Positions 34,234 to 46,441 of a DNA stretch of 64,000 bases are shown piece by piece. This stretch comes from Nageia nagi (taxonomy: Eukaryota > Pinophyta), in assembly GCA_050084985.1 (NCBI GenBank), contig JBITNC010000001.1, forward strand, positions 123,566,001-123,630,000, given 5' to 3'. Position numbers and translations under genes: made by a program. Numbering within the stretch: the stretch's first letter is position 1; every line of letters begins with the position of its first letter. The notes under the pieces are model-generated. The model was not told the origin of the DNA. It was given only the letters and a program-made list of their open reading frames with translations, and searched no databases.

Positions 34234-34855
34234 TGTAGATGACTCAAAATGAACCTTTATGTATTTAATAAATCATTTTAATCCTTTAATAATTTATCAT
34301 TTAAAAAGGGATTAAAATGTATAAGAAATGTGTAGGCCATGTATTTGACCCTTGTGGCATGTACAAGGGGTCAAATCCTATAATAGAAGCATCCCTATAT
34401 AAAGGAATTCAAGACATACAAAGACACATGGTGGGATTAGCATCAAGAAGATATTAGACAAGGGTAGATTACATAAGATATAAGGCTTCTATCAACTAAA
34501 TATCAGATAGAGAACCAAGGACTCAAACATCATTTGTAAAGCAAACCTTTGCAAGATCTTCTTATTTGTAATAAGTGAATCTCTTATCTCAAGCATTATC
34601 ACACATTCATTATATTGATAAATCATTTTTTCAATTGTTATTTTATCTTTTGTCACATATTTAGTTTTATCCTTAACATGACATCGATGTCATACTATTA
34701 CTAGGGCATTGGTGTCATGCTTATGTATGTTATATTGCTCATTCTTGATCATCTGTTATCATATTCTAGCTTTATATCAATAAATAAATAGACCAAATAG
34801 CGCATGTATTAATTTCATTAATTAATTGGACCAATTGCATTATTTAGGGTGTACA
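34234..34855 (+). repeat. Gypsy-G 5' LTR
   Basis: Begins TGTAGATGACTCAAAATG. The first 390 bases (to 34623) match the 3' LTR with roughly one difference per ten bases. It may extend to 34855, where GTGTACA precedes TTTTGGTGAACTTGAC, a plausible gypsy primer-binding region. In that case the 3' LTR is truncated. A TATATAAAGGAATTC promoter motif lies at about 34394-34408. Confidence 0.7.
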
Positions 34856-34879
34856 TTTTGGTGAACTTGACATTCTTAC

Positions 34880-36380
34880 ATGCTTAGGTCTTCATATAGG
34901 GACAAATCCCTCTATAATGTCATGAATCCATTTTTGCTACTATTTCTCTCCAAAGAGGAAGTGCTCCAAATAGTATCCAAAGAGCAACATAAAACTAGGG
35001 CTTATTTTACTTATATCCCAAAGATGGATCTTAACCTAGAAAACCCTACAATCTTAAAATCCAAAGTACAATTCTTAGAGGTTAGGATAAGTCTTCTAAT
35101 TAATCTTGAATTATCTATTCAAATCCCCCCTCCTAATACCATGTAGGACCTTGAATCTTTAGATTCTAGTAAACTAATGTCCATTATCAGAGAGACTCTT
35201 AATCACTATGCTATTCTTGACCCTAGCAACTTGGATAATTTGGCTCCTAATTTGAAACCTTTTGGTGATGATGAAGTCCTTGATCTTGATAGAATTCCTT
35301 GCTATGGTTATTCCATTCAATAGGTGTTATGTGATAAAGAAAGGTTGCAAATTTTTATTCATAATAATGCTTTTGTTATATTTGAACTTCTTATAGATGC
35401 AAATTTGCTTGATAACCACTCTAAAGCTATAGAATCAAAAGATATCTTATTCCTCTATAAAAATATTCAAAACATCTTCATCCTATGAATGAAATGCATG
35501 ATGCGAGTGGCATGCTTGATTATCATCATAATGTGGTTGGCATATATCCTAATGGAGCAAAGCCTAAACTAGAGCTTGATACTGAGTTGGAATAACCACT
35601 GCATGAGGAAGATGTTTTTGAAAGTGATGATCAATCTAAACTTGAGGATGAAGATGAAGAATCTTACAGTAGTTTGATACTTAATCCATATTATTTTGAT
35701 TACGAAAAGAAAGGTAAAGGTTAAATTATTTTACCTCATGATGAGATTAAAACTCTTATTAAACAAAAACTTACTAAATTTATTAGAGAAGCCTTTAAGC
35801 TACAACAAACTTGGACTCCTAAGGAGAATGAGATTAAGGTAGGTATGATTATGGATATCCAATAAACTATTGATTGGTATAAACAACCTCCATTTGAATA
35901 ATTAGAAATCTTGGTAGGGATATTGCATGAACTTGAGTAGGATAACATTAATTGTACTAACAAGTTTGTTGTTTTGAAAAATACTCCACTTAAAATACTA
36001 AACAATATACAACAACCTCCCTCTTCCCCACCACCATCCCCAAAGATCAATGTAGGACCTAACAACATTATGAGTAGTGAAAATGATTTTAATTCATGTT
36101 TAAAAAGACCCCTCATTGAAAGAATTCTTACCAAAATAATCCATGGGAAAAAGAGTGTCAAATTCACTAAGTTTGATGGTATGCAGGATCCTAGGATGCA
36201 TGTTTGTAAATTTCATGAAGAAACTATTAAATATATGCATGAACAAGATTTTTTGGCTAAGTTATTTTCTTATAGTTTGAAGGATGAGGCTAAGTTATTT
36301 TCTTATAATTTGAAGGATGAGGCTCTAACATGGTACTTCCAGCTTTCTAAAAGTAGCATTGATAGGTATGAGGATTTGAT
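34880..36380 (+). pseudogene. Gypsy-G gag, N-terminal and central part
   Basis: Frames from 34880 give a long acidic Gag N-terminus (MNPFLLLFLSKEEVLQIVS, later DVFESDDQSKLEDEDEES). The 136-codon frame 35974-36384 contains the retrotransposon Gag core (PF03732-like): KFTKFDGMQDPRMHVCKF, FLAKLFSYSLKDEA and LTWYFQLSKSSIDRYEDL, matching yDG..DP..H...F ... lF...L...A..W...L...SI....L. It has a proline-rich linker before the core and an 11-residue in-frame duplication (36256-36321). Stops at several points make it non-functional. Confidence 0.8.
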
Positions 36381-37330
36381 TTGATATTTGTGCATGATTA
36401 TGGTTATAACATTACTAAGAAGGTTTATCTTAAGGACTTGTATAAAATTAAAAAACTCCCAAACCAATCAATGAAGGATTTTGTGAAGGTATGGAAACAA
36501 ACTGCTAACAAACAAACCATGGATGAACACAAACTCAAGCATATTTTTGTGGATGGTCTCTTGCCTATATATAAGCTATTTGTCATTTCTAATCATGATA
36601 TGCCTTTAGGAGATATTATTGGCACTGTTACTAAAAAGGAACCATGCATTAAAAAATTAGGTACCATGAAACATATTGATCATGCTTCACCTATAAAACC
36701 TATTATTGAAAATCATGTTGCATGCAAAAAATGAGGTAGTTCTCCACTCAAACATACTCACTAATATAATCCTTTGACTAATAGTATTGATAATATTATT
36801 AATGTATTATTAGATGAGGAAATGGTTGAATTACCTCCTATTTTTGAACCTAATTTTATTAATGGTGTGTCTAAAAATTTTCACTATGAAGAATTTTGCA
36901 ATTATCATAGGGTACCAGGTCAACTAATCTAGGATTACAAGACTCTTCATAATCTTATACAAGATTTCATTGATAATGGAGCAATTAGGATGGATCCAAA
37001 ACTAGTTGCATAGAAAGGACCTATACATCTAGATAATGCACAACTAGGAGTATTCAATAATCCCCTACCATATTCATAATCTCAAGGGTGCATTGCTATA
37101 ATAAGTGTTGACCATACTTTACATTCTTTTTTAGCTAACACTCATGTATACAGGAACCCTCATCCCAATAGGAATAGGAATAGAATCAAATAGCATGGAA
37201 CTAATAGCATTAATTATTACTTTCAAGGCACCAATGATGTAAGGATAATTACTAAAAAAGTGCCTCTTTTCATTCCTACCTATGTGAAGTGTGTGGCAAA
37301 AAATCCCTAGGTACATAAGGTTATTCCTTG
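36381..37330 (+). pseudogene. Gypsy-G gag, C-terminal part
   Basis: The Gag core continues in another frame (36381-36734) with DLYKIKKLPNQSMKDFVKVW, the l..ikQ...es...f..rW pattern, so a frameshift lies near 36375. Further on, CNYHRVPGQLI and DYKTLHNLIQDFIDNGAI (36897-36990) match the C.yH...GH....C..L...Iq.LID.G motif at the end of Tat-like Gag. A terminal stretch reads VPLFIPTYVKCVAKNP (about 37260). Protease and RT do not follow. Confidence 0.7.
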
Positions 37331-38199
37331 ATCTCTTTCAGATATCACAATCAATGTATATTAGTAGCTAGGGTGTTTTTGTATCTTTTTGATTTCCTAT
37401 TCTATGAATACACTAGTCCAATGATTTATCTAATTTGTATGTATCATTTACATCTAATGTCCATAATCTAGGGATCCAACTCATCTCTATGCATGATGCT
37501 AATGCCCTTTTATCTCTATTTTGGGGCACTTATGCCATGGTTTTCCCAAGATAAAATGTTTAAAATTTACTTTTTATCATTCTAAACATTGTGTCTTCAC
37601 CTCTAGGTTGATCCTAGATGTTGTGTCATGATATATATGATCATATACACCCTTATGTCCTTTCTCAATCTTTCCAAGAAACCTTTGATTCCTTTAGATT
37701 GTGTATCATTTCTATTTATGTGCATGTCTTATGCTTGTTATTAGTTGTACATAACATAATATGTGTATATTTAGCATGTTTTACTATTAGTGAGTCAGTA
37801 GTTTTTTTAGGATTCATTTTTCCTATGTATTTGTCCATTTTCAACCATCTAAATATAACACAAAAATAAAAATTAAAGTGTGTGGAGTTCACAAATAATG
37901 AATCATATATATAAATATATCTTAGAGTCAAACTTTTGTAAGAATAGATATACATGGGCCTTAGCCCTACATCATCCACCACTATGCATGGGCACTAGCC
38001 CATTACTAGAGGCATCACTCCTCAAGCATACCCTCCTCCTGCTACTACACTTGCACCCAAGATAGAGATTCCTACCTGAGATACCACTAGTCGTGAGTCC
38101 ATGAGTCTCCAAGAGGGTCTTGGCCCTTGCATACTTGGCCTACATCTTAGATATATCTAGGGCCTATGCTCTAATTTGATCATGTTGACTTTATATAAA
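37331..38199. other. Gypsy-G internal DNA without recognised domain
   Basis: ORFs on both strands at 37.6-38.07 kb overlap each other and have no recognisable motif. Confidence 0.4.
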
Positions 38200-39720
38200 A
38201 TCCCACTAGTAATCTGGTGGGGCCATCATGAGCCTATCTTGGAGGCTCTTCACTATTAATGATAGTGAAGCAACCTTCGTATCTCTCATCGCTAGTATGA
38301 CCTTGATTATGGCCAACTTTGCCTCCAAGGTAGTTACCCAAGTATCTACATCCTCTATTATATCAAACATGATGCTTATTAGTATCCCATTAGCCATTTT
38401 ATTTCAAAATCACAAAGCTATGAGTTGAGTCTTTCTTACTTGGGGTGGGGGAAATTATCGCTAATACCTCTAGACCCCCTATGGTGGGGGCTCATCATGG
38501 ATGGGATTATCCACATGCATCTAATCCTCCTCCTCAAATGTCTATCTCATAGCTTCATCATCACTACCACTCTCTACCTCATCTAAGCCTAATGGACCTG
38601 GGTGCACTCTTACCCACCATCATGCATAGCTAAGGGAAATCCTTGGTGCATGCATGACATCTAAGGTGGCATCTAGAGCCTTTCTATCTTCCCACTTAGC
38701 CATCCATGCTAGCATATCCATAGCATTAGTAGGTACATCTTGCTCTACATGGTATCTTCAATATACTAGGGGCACATCTAGAATAGGTTGTAATACCCCA
38801 AACTACCTAGCACATGCTTTGGATGATGTAACTCCATAATCTTCCATCGAGTCTATAAGTGGGACTGTCTAACCCATGCAAAATGACATGTTTCAACATG
38901 TCATAAATAGTTTTCATAGAATATCCACACACTATCTACCTCTTGTAGACCATCCATTTGCATTCTCTATGCCTCAATGGACTATAAGTGGCCTATACCC
39001 ACCAAGTGGACTCATCCAAGCAAACCAAGGTTGTATATGTTAGGTTTTCTTTGGCTCTCTAGACCTGATCATGTCTCACCATAGCTATATGCTCATATGC
39101 CCAAATGTGTAGGAGGATAGAATGAGTAATTATCATATTGACCTTATCAACATTCATGAATGTGTATAAATATTTACAAACATATGCTAGTACTACTAGC
39201 CCCATGCAAACTATTACCCTCAAGTGCATATCTCTCATACTATCCATGTCATCCCAAATGAAAAGCTAAATGGATTTTATAAAGCATAAATAAGTGGAAT
39301 AATAGCTACACATGTAGTCTTAGTTTCTCCCCACTCCAACATACCTAAACCCTCTACAAGTCTCATCGATTGATGATCCAAATCTTGGTCGTTTGATCCA
39401 TTCAACCATAACCACTTCGCTCCTTGCATGTTATCATCCACCATCTCATGCTACCACATTGAGCCACCCTAATGGGTATGCCCTAGATCTAAATACACAT
39501 CCTATACGGTTACTATCATTTCATTAGTGGGAAGGTGAAATGAGTAGCAATCCTAGTCCCATCTCTTCAACCAAGGTTGTGAAAAGGGGAGTGTCTACCT
39601 ATGTTTTCCCTACATAAGCAAGCTCCCCTAGCTTTATTAGACTAAAACATCATTTGATTACTAAGTTCATGGAAAATATTGGTCCAAATATAAAAATATG
39701 GTCCTTATAGGCCCATAGTA
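38200..39720 (-). pseudogene. Plant mobile domain (PMD, aminotransferase-like) remnant, antisense inside Gypsy-G
   Basis: On the minus strand at about 39560-39480 a frame reads CYSFHLPTNEMIVTV and then DVYLDLG, matching the signature RW.p.t.tFHLp.GEm.vTl.Dv..lLgL of the plant mobile domain (PF10536). Downstream, 39247-39059 reads VLAYVCKYLYTFMNVDKVNM and LLHIWAYEHIAMVR, matching the later l..LYr.LD ... LL.lWa.ERi part. A helical tail follows at 38397-38206. Stops and shifts are frequent. PMD proteins are found in plant silencing factors and in transposons; here it lies antisense to gag, between gag and the 3' LTR. Confidence 0.72.
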
Positions 39721-41499
39721 TATCAACCCCTTCCATCCTGCAATGTACCATTTGGTCTCTTAGTCCATCCTCTACCTACTTTGATAATATGCTCAAATGG
39801 TAGATTTGTAGAGATACTCCACTAAATAACCTATCCGTACCTATAATTGGTTGATGGATACCTCTCTAATTAAATGGTAACATAACTATAAATACCCTCT
39901 TGCTCAACATACATAATAGTGCAACACTTTACATGCAAGTGGAAGTAGGGATGGCAAATTCAGCTAGGTCTAGGATAAGGTCAATGTTTCCTCCTTAGCC
40001 TCTAGATGGTAAGGGTATTAAAAGTCAAAATGATCTATTTTTGATAAAATTTTAATTTTATAAGTTGAATTTAGGTCTTTAGATTAGGTAATCACCTATT
40101 TTTATGTATACAGCTCTTGAATCTTTATGTGGAGGGCTCATTTGCCTTGCCAAATTTTTTAAATCCCTCTCATTCTTTCCCAAGTAATAAAAATTACCAT
40201 TTGCAAGGCATTGATAGCATCCATTTATTTGAGTTGTATGTGTAATTGATAGATGTTGGATTTAATTTATGATTAGAATTTATTCTAATGATGCCATAAT
40301 GTCTCAAGTAAATTTTGCTTCATTTGCATTTTTATTAAAATTTATACTAAGTTTAGGATGTCAATTGTGTGCTAATTTGCTATGTAGGTGACTTTCCAAT
40401 GCACCCTTTTAATTTCCATCACTTTCTATTTTTTCATATGATAGTGGACAATTTTATTTATGTACAAATAAAAAAATTAAATTATGAATACTTGATCTTA
40501 GCCATTTGGTGGGGAAATTCTATCTTCAAGAAGGTTGCTCCTAGGTAACCACAAGTCCATGATATTTGCAAGATTTGGTGATATATGAAGCCACTGCTTA
40601 ATTGATGGCTTGCTCCACTTATTTTACAATGTTGGTGACATATGTCATTAGGGAACTAATGATGTATCAATGCATGAGTTAATCAAAAATTAAATATCCT
40701 CTTCTACTTCATCTTAATAGCAACTTCCTAGTAAGAGGATCGATATAAAAATTATGCTTCCATCATTAGGTATAGGTATTTTATTTTTATTTGATGTTAT
40801 TAAGTGTGTTAATTTTATATTTGCAAAGTTTGATATTTATTAATAGGAATTTATGCATTCCAAGTGAATAATCATCATCTCTTTCATGGCCTATAGTCAG
40901 CATGGAGAAATATGCAGACTAAAGGGGTATTATCTCCCCTTCTATACTTCACTCTACATTCTACATTATATTTCTTGTAGCTCTAAACAACTTTGTTCTC
41001 CTCCATGTGTTGAATAATGATGTGATGAATTTGCACTTCATGCATGTGACAAGATGGCTTCACTTATCCTTTTTTTAGCATCAGCTAGGGGGCAATTTCA
41101 TATTCAGCTACAAATATGATGAATCAAAAGACTTTGACTAACAAAATCCAAAATAATTTTATTTTAGCAAAATTCAAAGATATTATAGTGTTAACAACAC
41201 ATATTCATTTATTTTAGGGCATAATGGCATACTTTCTTTGTATGAAATTAAGAAAATTAAAGTTTCTAGACAGTACAAGATTCAACATTAAGTATTTTTT
41301 AGAAGTCTCCTTCTATGCTTCCATTATTTATCCATGAATAATTATTCAATAGCATAGTGTTAGGATAATACTAATAAAATATTTAGCCATCATCCCCCAT
41401 GAGAAATTTTTTGGCATATTCTACAAGATATTCTATCAATGCAGCTCAACATATTATAATATATTATATTTATTTCATCCTTATTTTACATGCCTCATG
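39721..41499. other. Gypsy-G internal DNA without recognised domain
   Basis: No coding or repeat structure recognised. The stretch at 39.86-40.01 kb differs strongly from its counterpart at 50.52-50.68 kb although both flanks match closely, suggesting local sequence error in one or both. Confidence 0.4.
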
Positions 41500-42370
41500 T
41501 CTTCAAATCATAAACATATAAACATATGATCATCAATGGCTATCAAAAAGCTAGTGAGAGTTCACTCACTTAAAAGTAAAATGATTGTACAACCTTGAGC
41601 AATTTTTTAACATTACATCACCTCCAATGGATAATGCATTTTGCTATGTATCCACATGGTTCTTTGCTTTGAACACTAGTGAGAGTTCACTCACTTCAAA
41701 GTAAATTGATGATACAATCATGAGTAATTTGTTGACATTGGATCATCTCTAATGTATGATACATTTTGTTGTATATCCACATGGTTCTTTGATTTGAACC
41801 CACCTAAAGCATACTTATTTAGATCATGGACTAAAAATACATGATCATTGATGGCCCACGAAATAGCTAATGAGAGTTCACTCAATTAAAAGTAAATCAA
41901 TGATACAACTTGAGCAATTTGTTGATATTGGATCATCTCTAATGGATGATATATTTTGCTATGTATCCACATGTTTCTTTGCTTTAAACCTACCTAAAGT
42001 ATATTATCTTTAGATCATGGACATAAAAATGCATGATCATTGATTGCCCATGAAATGGCTAGTGAGAGTTCCCTCACTTAAAGTAAACTAATGATATAGA
42101 AGTTAGCAATTTGTTGACATTGGCTCATATCCAATGGATGATACTTTTTGCTATGTATCCACATGGTTTTTACTTTGAACCTATCTAAAGCATATTGTCT
42201 TTGGATCATAGACATCCAAACGTATGATCATCGATGGCCATCAATACAGCTAGTGAGAGTTCCCTCACTTAAAAGATAAACAATAATGTAATTGTAAGTA
42301 AGATTACTAACATTAGATCATCTCTGAAGGATGATGCAGCTTACTATGCATCCATATCATAATTTTTTGG
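41500..42370 (+). repeat. 191-bp tandem repeat array in Gypsy-G (5 units)
   Basis: The core CTAGTGAGAGTTCACTCACTT recurs, with variants, at 41551, 41676, 41867, 42059 and 42250, giving spacings of 125, 191, 192 and 191; the second unit is shortened. Each unit also carries CATTGGATCATCTC-like, GATGATACATTTTGCTATGT-like and ATCCACATGGTT blocks. The core contains GTGAG and CTCAC arms around AGTTCA and can form a small hairpin. Arrays at this position are known in Tat-lineage gypsy elements. Confidence 0.85.
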
Positions 42371-42898
42371 CTAACACTTAATTGTAGGTACATAGATCCA
42401 TAAGAACAAAAGCATATTATAGTCAAAACTAGGGCATTAGCATTATGCTCACTATTTTTTAGGTTGCTAGCAATGTATAGTTCATTACCATTTCCACCCA
42501 TACAAAGCATAACCTCTCTATTTTAAGGCATGGACATAAGTGCATCAACTTCTTGAGTATTTGACACAATGGAATGACTAGATTCATGATTAAAATAGTA
42601 TAAAGAAGGCACATCATATCTTTCATCTTCAGCCTTGGATATGGATTTCTATAGTCATCCAAATATCATCCAAACAATATTCTAGAAGATAAACTTCTTT
42701 AGCAACTTTTTCCTTGGCTAATTTCACTTAAGGATCTTTTTAATACACCCAAGTCAAATGGGGGGTAGCATAAGGACCCTCATAATCATTCAATCAGCAT
42801 TAGTAAAAGGATAAAAATGTTTCCTCTATGATTCTTCTACACTTCTTGTTTGGACATGTAATTTCATTACTTCAATCACACATCCAAAGAGGGCAAAT
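42371..42898 (+). other. Gypsy-G 3' untranslated part with polypurine tract
   Basis: No coding sequence. Ends in AAAGAGGGCAAA (42887-42898) directly before the LTR start. Minus-strand ORFs 42313-42510 and 42459-42662 overlap in different frames and have no motif. Confidence 0.55.
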
Positions 42899-43286
42899 GT
42901 AGAAGCCTCAAAATGAACCTTTATGTATTTAATAAATCATTTAAATTCCTTAACAATGTATCATTTAAAAGAGGATTAAAAATGTATAAGAAAGTTGTAG
43001 GACATGTATTTGACCCATGTGGTATGTAAAGGGGTCTAATCCTATAATGGAAGCATCCCTATATAAAGGCATTCAAGAAATACAAAGATGCATGGTGGGA
43101 ATATCATCAAGAGGAGATTAGACAAGGGGTAGATTATAGAAGACCCAAGGCTTCTATCATTGAAATCAGATAGAGAACCAAGGAATGAAACATCATTTAC
43201 AAAGCAAACCTTTGTATGGTCTTCTTATTTGTAATAAATGAATCTCTTATCTCAAGTATTATCACACTTTTGTTATATTGATAAAT
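42899..43286 (+). repeat. Gypsy-G 3' LTR
   Basis: Begins TGTAGAAGCCTCAAAATG and matches 34234-34623. Homology stops at ATTGATAAAT; the bases that follow belong to unit E (compare ATGATCAAGAG with TTGACCAAGAG at 59647). Confidence 0.8.
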
Positions 43287-44329
43287 ATGATCAAGAGAAA
43301 GGAATTCGAGAAAGGAACACATTTAAGGGAGACAAGGTCTAGAAAAGGGAAAGAAAAAATAACATTTGGGCAGATAACATTCATGGTAAGGAGAATGCAT
43401 CATTGAAGGGTAAAGAAATGGGGGACATGTTGAAGATAATAAAAGAAGATACAATTATAGTTGAGACCCTTGTAAAGCTAGTAAGTTAGCTCTCAGAATA
43501 TGGTAACAACAAAGATAGACTCTTTTTTTTATTACATAGCTAAAATTGGAAGATAAGTTATAGAAATAACATAAGAAAATGCAATAAAGTAGGGGAAGGG
43601 AACAAATAAAATGGAGGATGTAGTGGAGTACTAATCTAATCTTAGGGAGAACAAGGATAAAACATCAAATGAAGGAGCAAGTAAGAATAAGGAAAGGATA
43701 AATGGGCATTTAAAGGTGTGCAATTTATTAATTTGGAGGAACGAAGACCTCCAAAGTAATTCAAAATCAAAGGCATTCTTAAGATGTTTGGGAAACCATA
43801 AAAGTAGGAGTGTTTTTTATATACATTTTGGGTACTTAGTATTACTATTAGTTAATGTATTGTTAGTGATTATTAGGGAACTTAGTTTTTTGGAAACCTT
43901 ATTATGGAATTCTAGACACTTTTCTATTTTTTTTTTTGTGAACTCATATGTTTATATTTATCTAAGATGTAAATTTTTGTGAAGACCATTACAAACTTCA
44001 CACATTTTGAAGATTAATACAAAAAAAAACCTCTAGATTGTATATAAATAATGTATTTTGGCTATTCTTTACTAATATTTTTATTGCATTGTATCAAATT
44101 ATGCTTGCCTCATGCATCTTGTAAAACAACTCAAGTACTTTAAGATTATAATTCATATTTTAAAGCCAATGGAAGTTTGAAACCAAATACACCTTATATG
44201 TTTTATTTATGCAGTTAACTAAAACATAATGAATTGAAATGGCATAGATTTTTTAATCTACCTATCCAAGATATCCAAGGAAAACAACTATTTTGTTGAA
44301 ATAATTTAACTTGGATAAGAATACCATGC
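43287..44329 (+). other. Unit E spacer, first copy
   Basis: Aligns with about 59648-60660. Contains decayed coding-like sequence after the LEGRY region and a T-rich stretch, but no assignable domain. The 88-codon ORF 43716-43982 is hydrophobic, poorly conserved between copies and not supported. Confidence 0.5.
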
Positions 44330-46341
44330 ACAAAAAGAAAGATGAATTAAATTGCCACAATATCTTTGTGAAGGTTGAATTATTTCAAAAAGGAGAAGAA
44401 TCTAATCATGATGCACAATGCACATTATTGTGCAAGAAAAAGAAGAAAAAAGGTCTAAAAGGAGTTACAAATTGACAACCATCATACATGAAATTTAATA
44501 AAATATTCTTTTTCCAATTTCAACATTACATGATCTTGTATTTGTAAGTTATATAATTAATTTGTTTTTTCTTTGTAGTTATTGGTATGCTTATGGTTAT
44601 AAGGACATGAGAGACAACCCACCTCCTCCAAAACATAAGAGGAATTTTATAAAGAAAAGGGGTTGTCAATGTTATTTTGTTGTTAAGGTATTCAAAAGTT
44701 TACCTAAAGTTGCATTTATTACATACAATAAATTTGAACATGTTGCACTTGATGGAAAACCTTGCCATGGAGTGCATGATACAAGAAAAATTTAAAAAGG
44801 AATGGCCAATTTGCTAAGAGATGGTGTTTCAGTTAATACAATATATAATGTGCAATTTATGCAAGAGTACTTTAAAAATGTACCTACAATTTGAGATCAT
44901 TGCATTTTAAGGAGGGATTTCAAAACATATACAATAGATTGATGAGGGGATGATGCAAAAGGATAAAGATGATGCCACTAGTATGGACTGATGGTATGGG
45001 CCAAAAAAGAAAAGTTTTTTATATATGGTAACCCCAAACATGAAATTTGAAATTTTGTTATCGGTATTTAAATAGAATGATGTTGGATAAGATGGTGGAA
45101 TTATCCCATAATAATATAATTTCAATGGATTCAACCTTTAGTACAAATTTATATGGTGTAATTATTGCTAACTCTTTCCATAATTTTTTATTTTTTCATT
45201 GTTGATGTTGTCCATATCTTAATTTTTATGCATTACTAATTTTTCTCATTCTTGAACTTTTGTGCATAGCTAGTACCAATTTTACACATTTGTTGCATTT
45301 GATTCCCAACAAAGTAGTTTACCTATGGCTTGGGTTTCACATACAAAAAATGGTGTTGATGATATAGTTGAGTGGCTTGAAATATTGAAATAATGTTATC
45401 TAGAACACTGACCAAGTTGGCATGTGAATGCTTTTCTTACTATGATGCTGCTATAGAAATCTAGGCCATTAGATTTTTGAACTATATTTTGTTTAAAATA
45501 TGCAAAACAAGTGTAAGCCTAATAATATTTTTTATTTTATAAGTGTTCTTTCTCTTGTTCTTTTGGTAATTTTTTTTTATTTTGCATGTATGTCCAGAAA
45601 AGTGTTTGGTTGCAGGCATTTGTTGTGTGTTAGCATGTGAAACGGGCTTGGTTAAATAATGTCTACAAGAAGCATCAAGTAAAGAGGTTGGAAGAAAAAT
45701 TTTGCAAGGTTAGATGAAATAATTTCCAAATGCATGGATGATGCATTTTTGAAATCAATTGTATCTAATTTTTACATTCATTTCCATAACAAGAAGGCTT
45801 TTATAGATTACTTGATTGGTAATTGGTTTGATGCTAATAGAATTTGTAAGGATAGTCATAACATGTTTACATTTTTTACAATTATGTTTCCCCTTTTCAA
45901 GCATTTATGATATTTATTCTATAATTTTGTTGTAGGTATGTGGGCAAAACCTATAAAAATTTTCCCCATTCCAACTAAGAAACAAATTTAACCACAGAGT
46001 CATATCATTGTATTTTGAAAACTAGATTTCTATTTCAAAAGGCTAGAAAATATGGTAGAATGGATTTGTTACTTTACACTCTTTTTGAACTAGGTTTACC
46101 ATATTATATAAATCTAGTTAAATTGAATACATTAGGATTTTGGAACAATTACAAGAAGTAAAAGAGTCTAGAAAGTACAATACATAAGTCTCATATGATA
46201 CTTGATTCTCATTGTGTCCCTCATGAAGATGTCATTGGTTCATACTAGGTGAGGTTTAAAATAGATGTGTCAAAATAATATCTTATTACCTTTCAAGGTG
46301 AAGATCACTCATACACATACATTTGTGAGTGGGACCTTAGA
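44330..46341 (+). pseudogene. SWIM zinc-finger / MULE-like gene remnant, copy at the left contig end
   Basis: Same gene as at 60700-62900. Visible parts: an upstream exon with FQKGEESNHDAQCTLL-like residues (about 44390), then after an acceptor TTTCTTTGTAG (ending 44578) YWYAYGYKDMRDNPPPPKHK and KKRGCQCYFVVKVFKSLPK, ITYNKFEHVALDGKPCHGVH, and later blocks to DHSYTYICEWDLR at the contig end. The SWIM motif is cut off by the N gap, and its first two cysteines are degenerate. It is very similar to 54950-57300 and probably the same locus. Confidence 0.75.
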
Positions 46342-46441
46342 NNNNNNNNNNNNNNNNNNNNNNNNNNNNNNNNNNNNNNNNNNNNNNNNNNNNNNNNNNN
46401 NNNNNNNNNNNNNNNNNNNNNNNNNNNNNNNNNNNNNNNNN
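46342..46441. other. Assembly gap of 100 N
   Basis: Exactly 100 N, the conventional placeholder for a gap of unknown size between contigs in a scaffold. ORFs reported across it are artefacts. Confidence 0.99.

Larger units (their letters stand above)
34234..43286 (+). mobile_element. Gypsy-G: Ty3/gypsy element with gag but no readable pol
   Basis: Bounded by direct repeats 34234-34623 and 42899-43286. It has a PBS-like site (34857-34872), a gag region (34880-37330), about 5.5 kb without protease, RT or integrase motifs, a polypurine tract AAAGAGGGCAAA (42887-42898) and the 3' LTR. The middle carries antisense plant-mobile-domain sequence and a tandem array. A long gag, extra antisense sequence and 3' tandem repeats are known from the Tat/Ogre group of plant gypsy elements, so I infer that relationship. 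Unit E copy 2 (59580-59650) lacks the element. No target duplication was found, and about 60 bases of unit E are missing at the insertion. Confidence 0.75.
35772..46341 (+). repeat. Left copy of a 10.57-kb duplicated block (probable contig overlap)
   Basis: Matches 46442-57004 from end to end in the same orientation, with small scattered indels and substitutions. The net length difference is 7 bases. Its last base abuts the N gap. Confidence 0.93.

Noticed and set aside
35736-36167. 143-codon minus-strand ORF in the gag region
   Set aside because: Antisense to the Gag N-terminus and linker; the proline-rich plus-strand linker reads as glycine-rich on the other strand.
41500-42370. Regularly spaced palindromic cores resembling a CRISPR array
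   Set aside because: The spacers are homologous to each other, the period is 191 bases, and the array lies inside a plant gypsy element. It is an ordinary tandem repeat.
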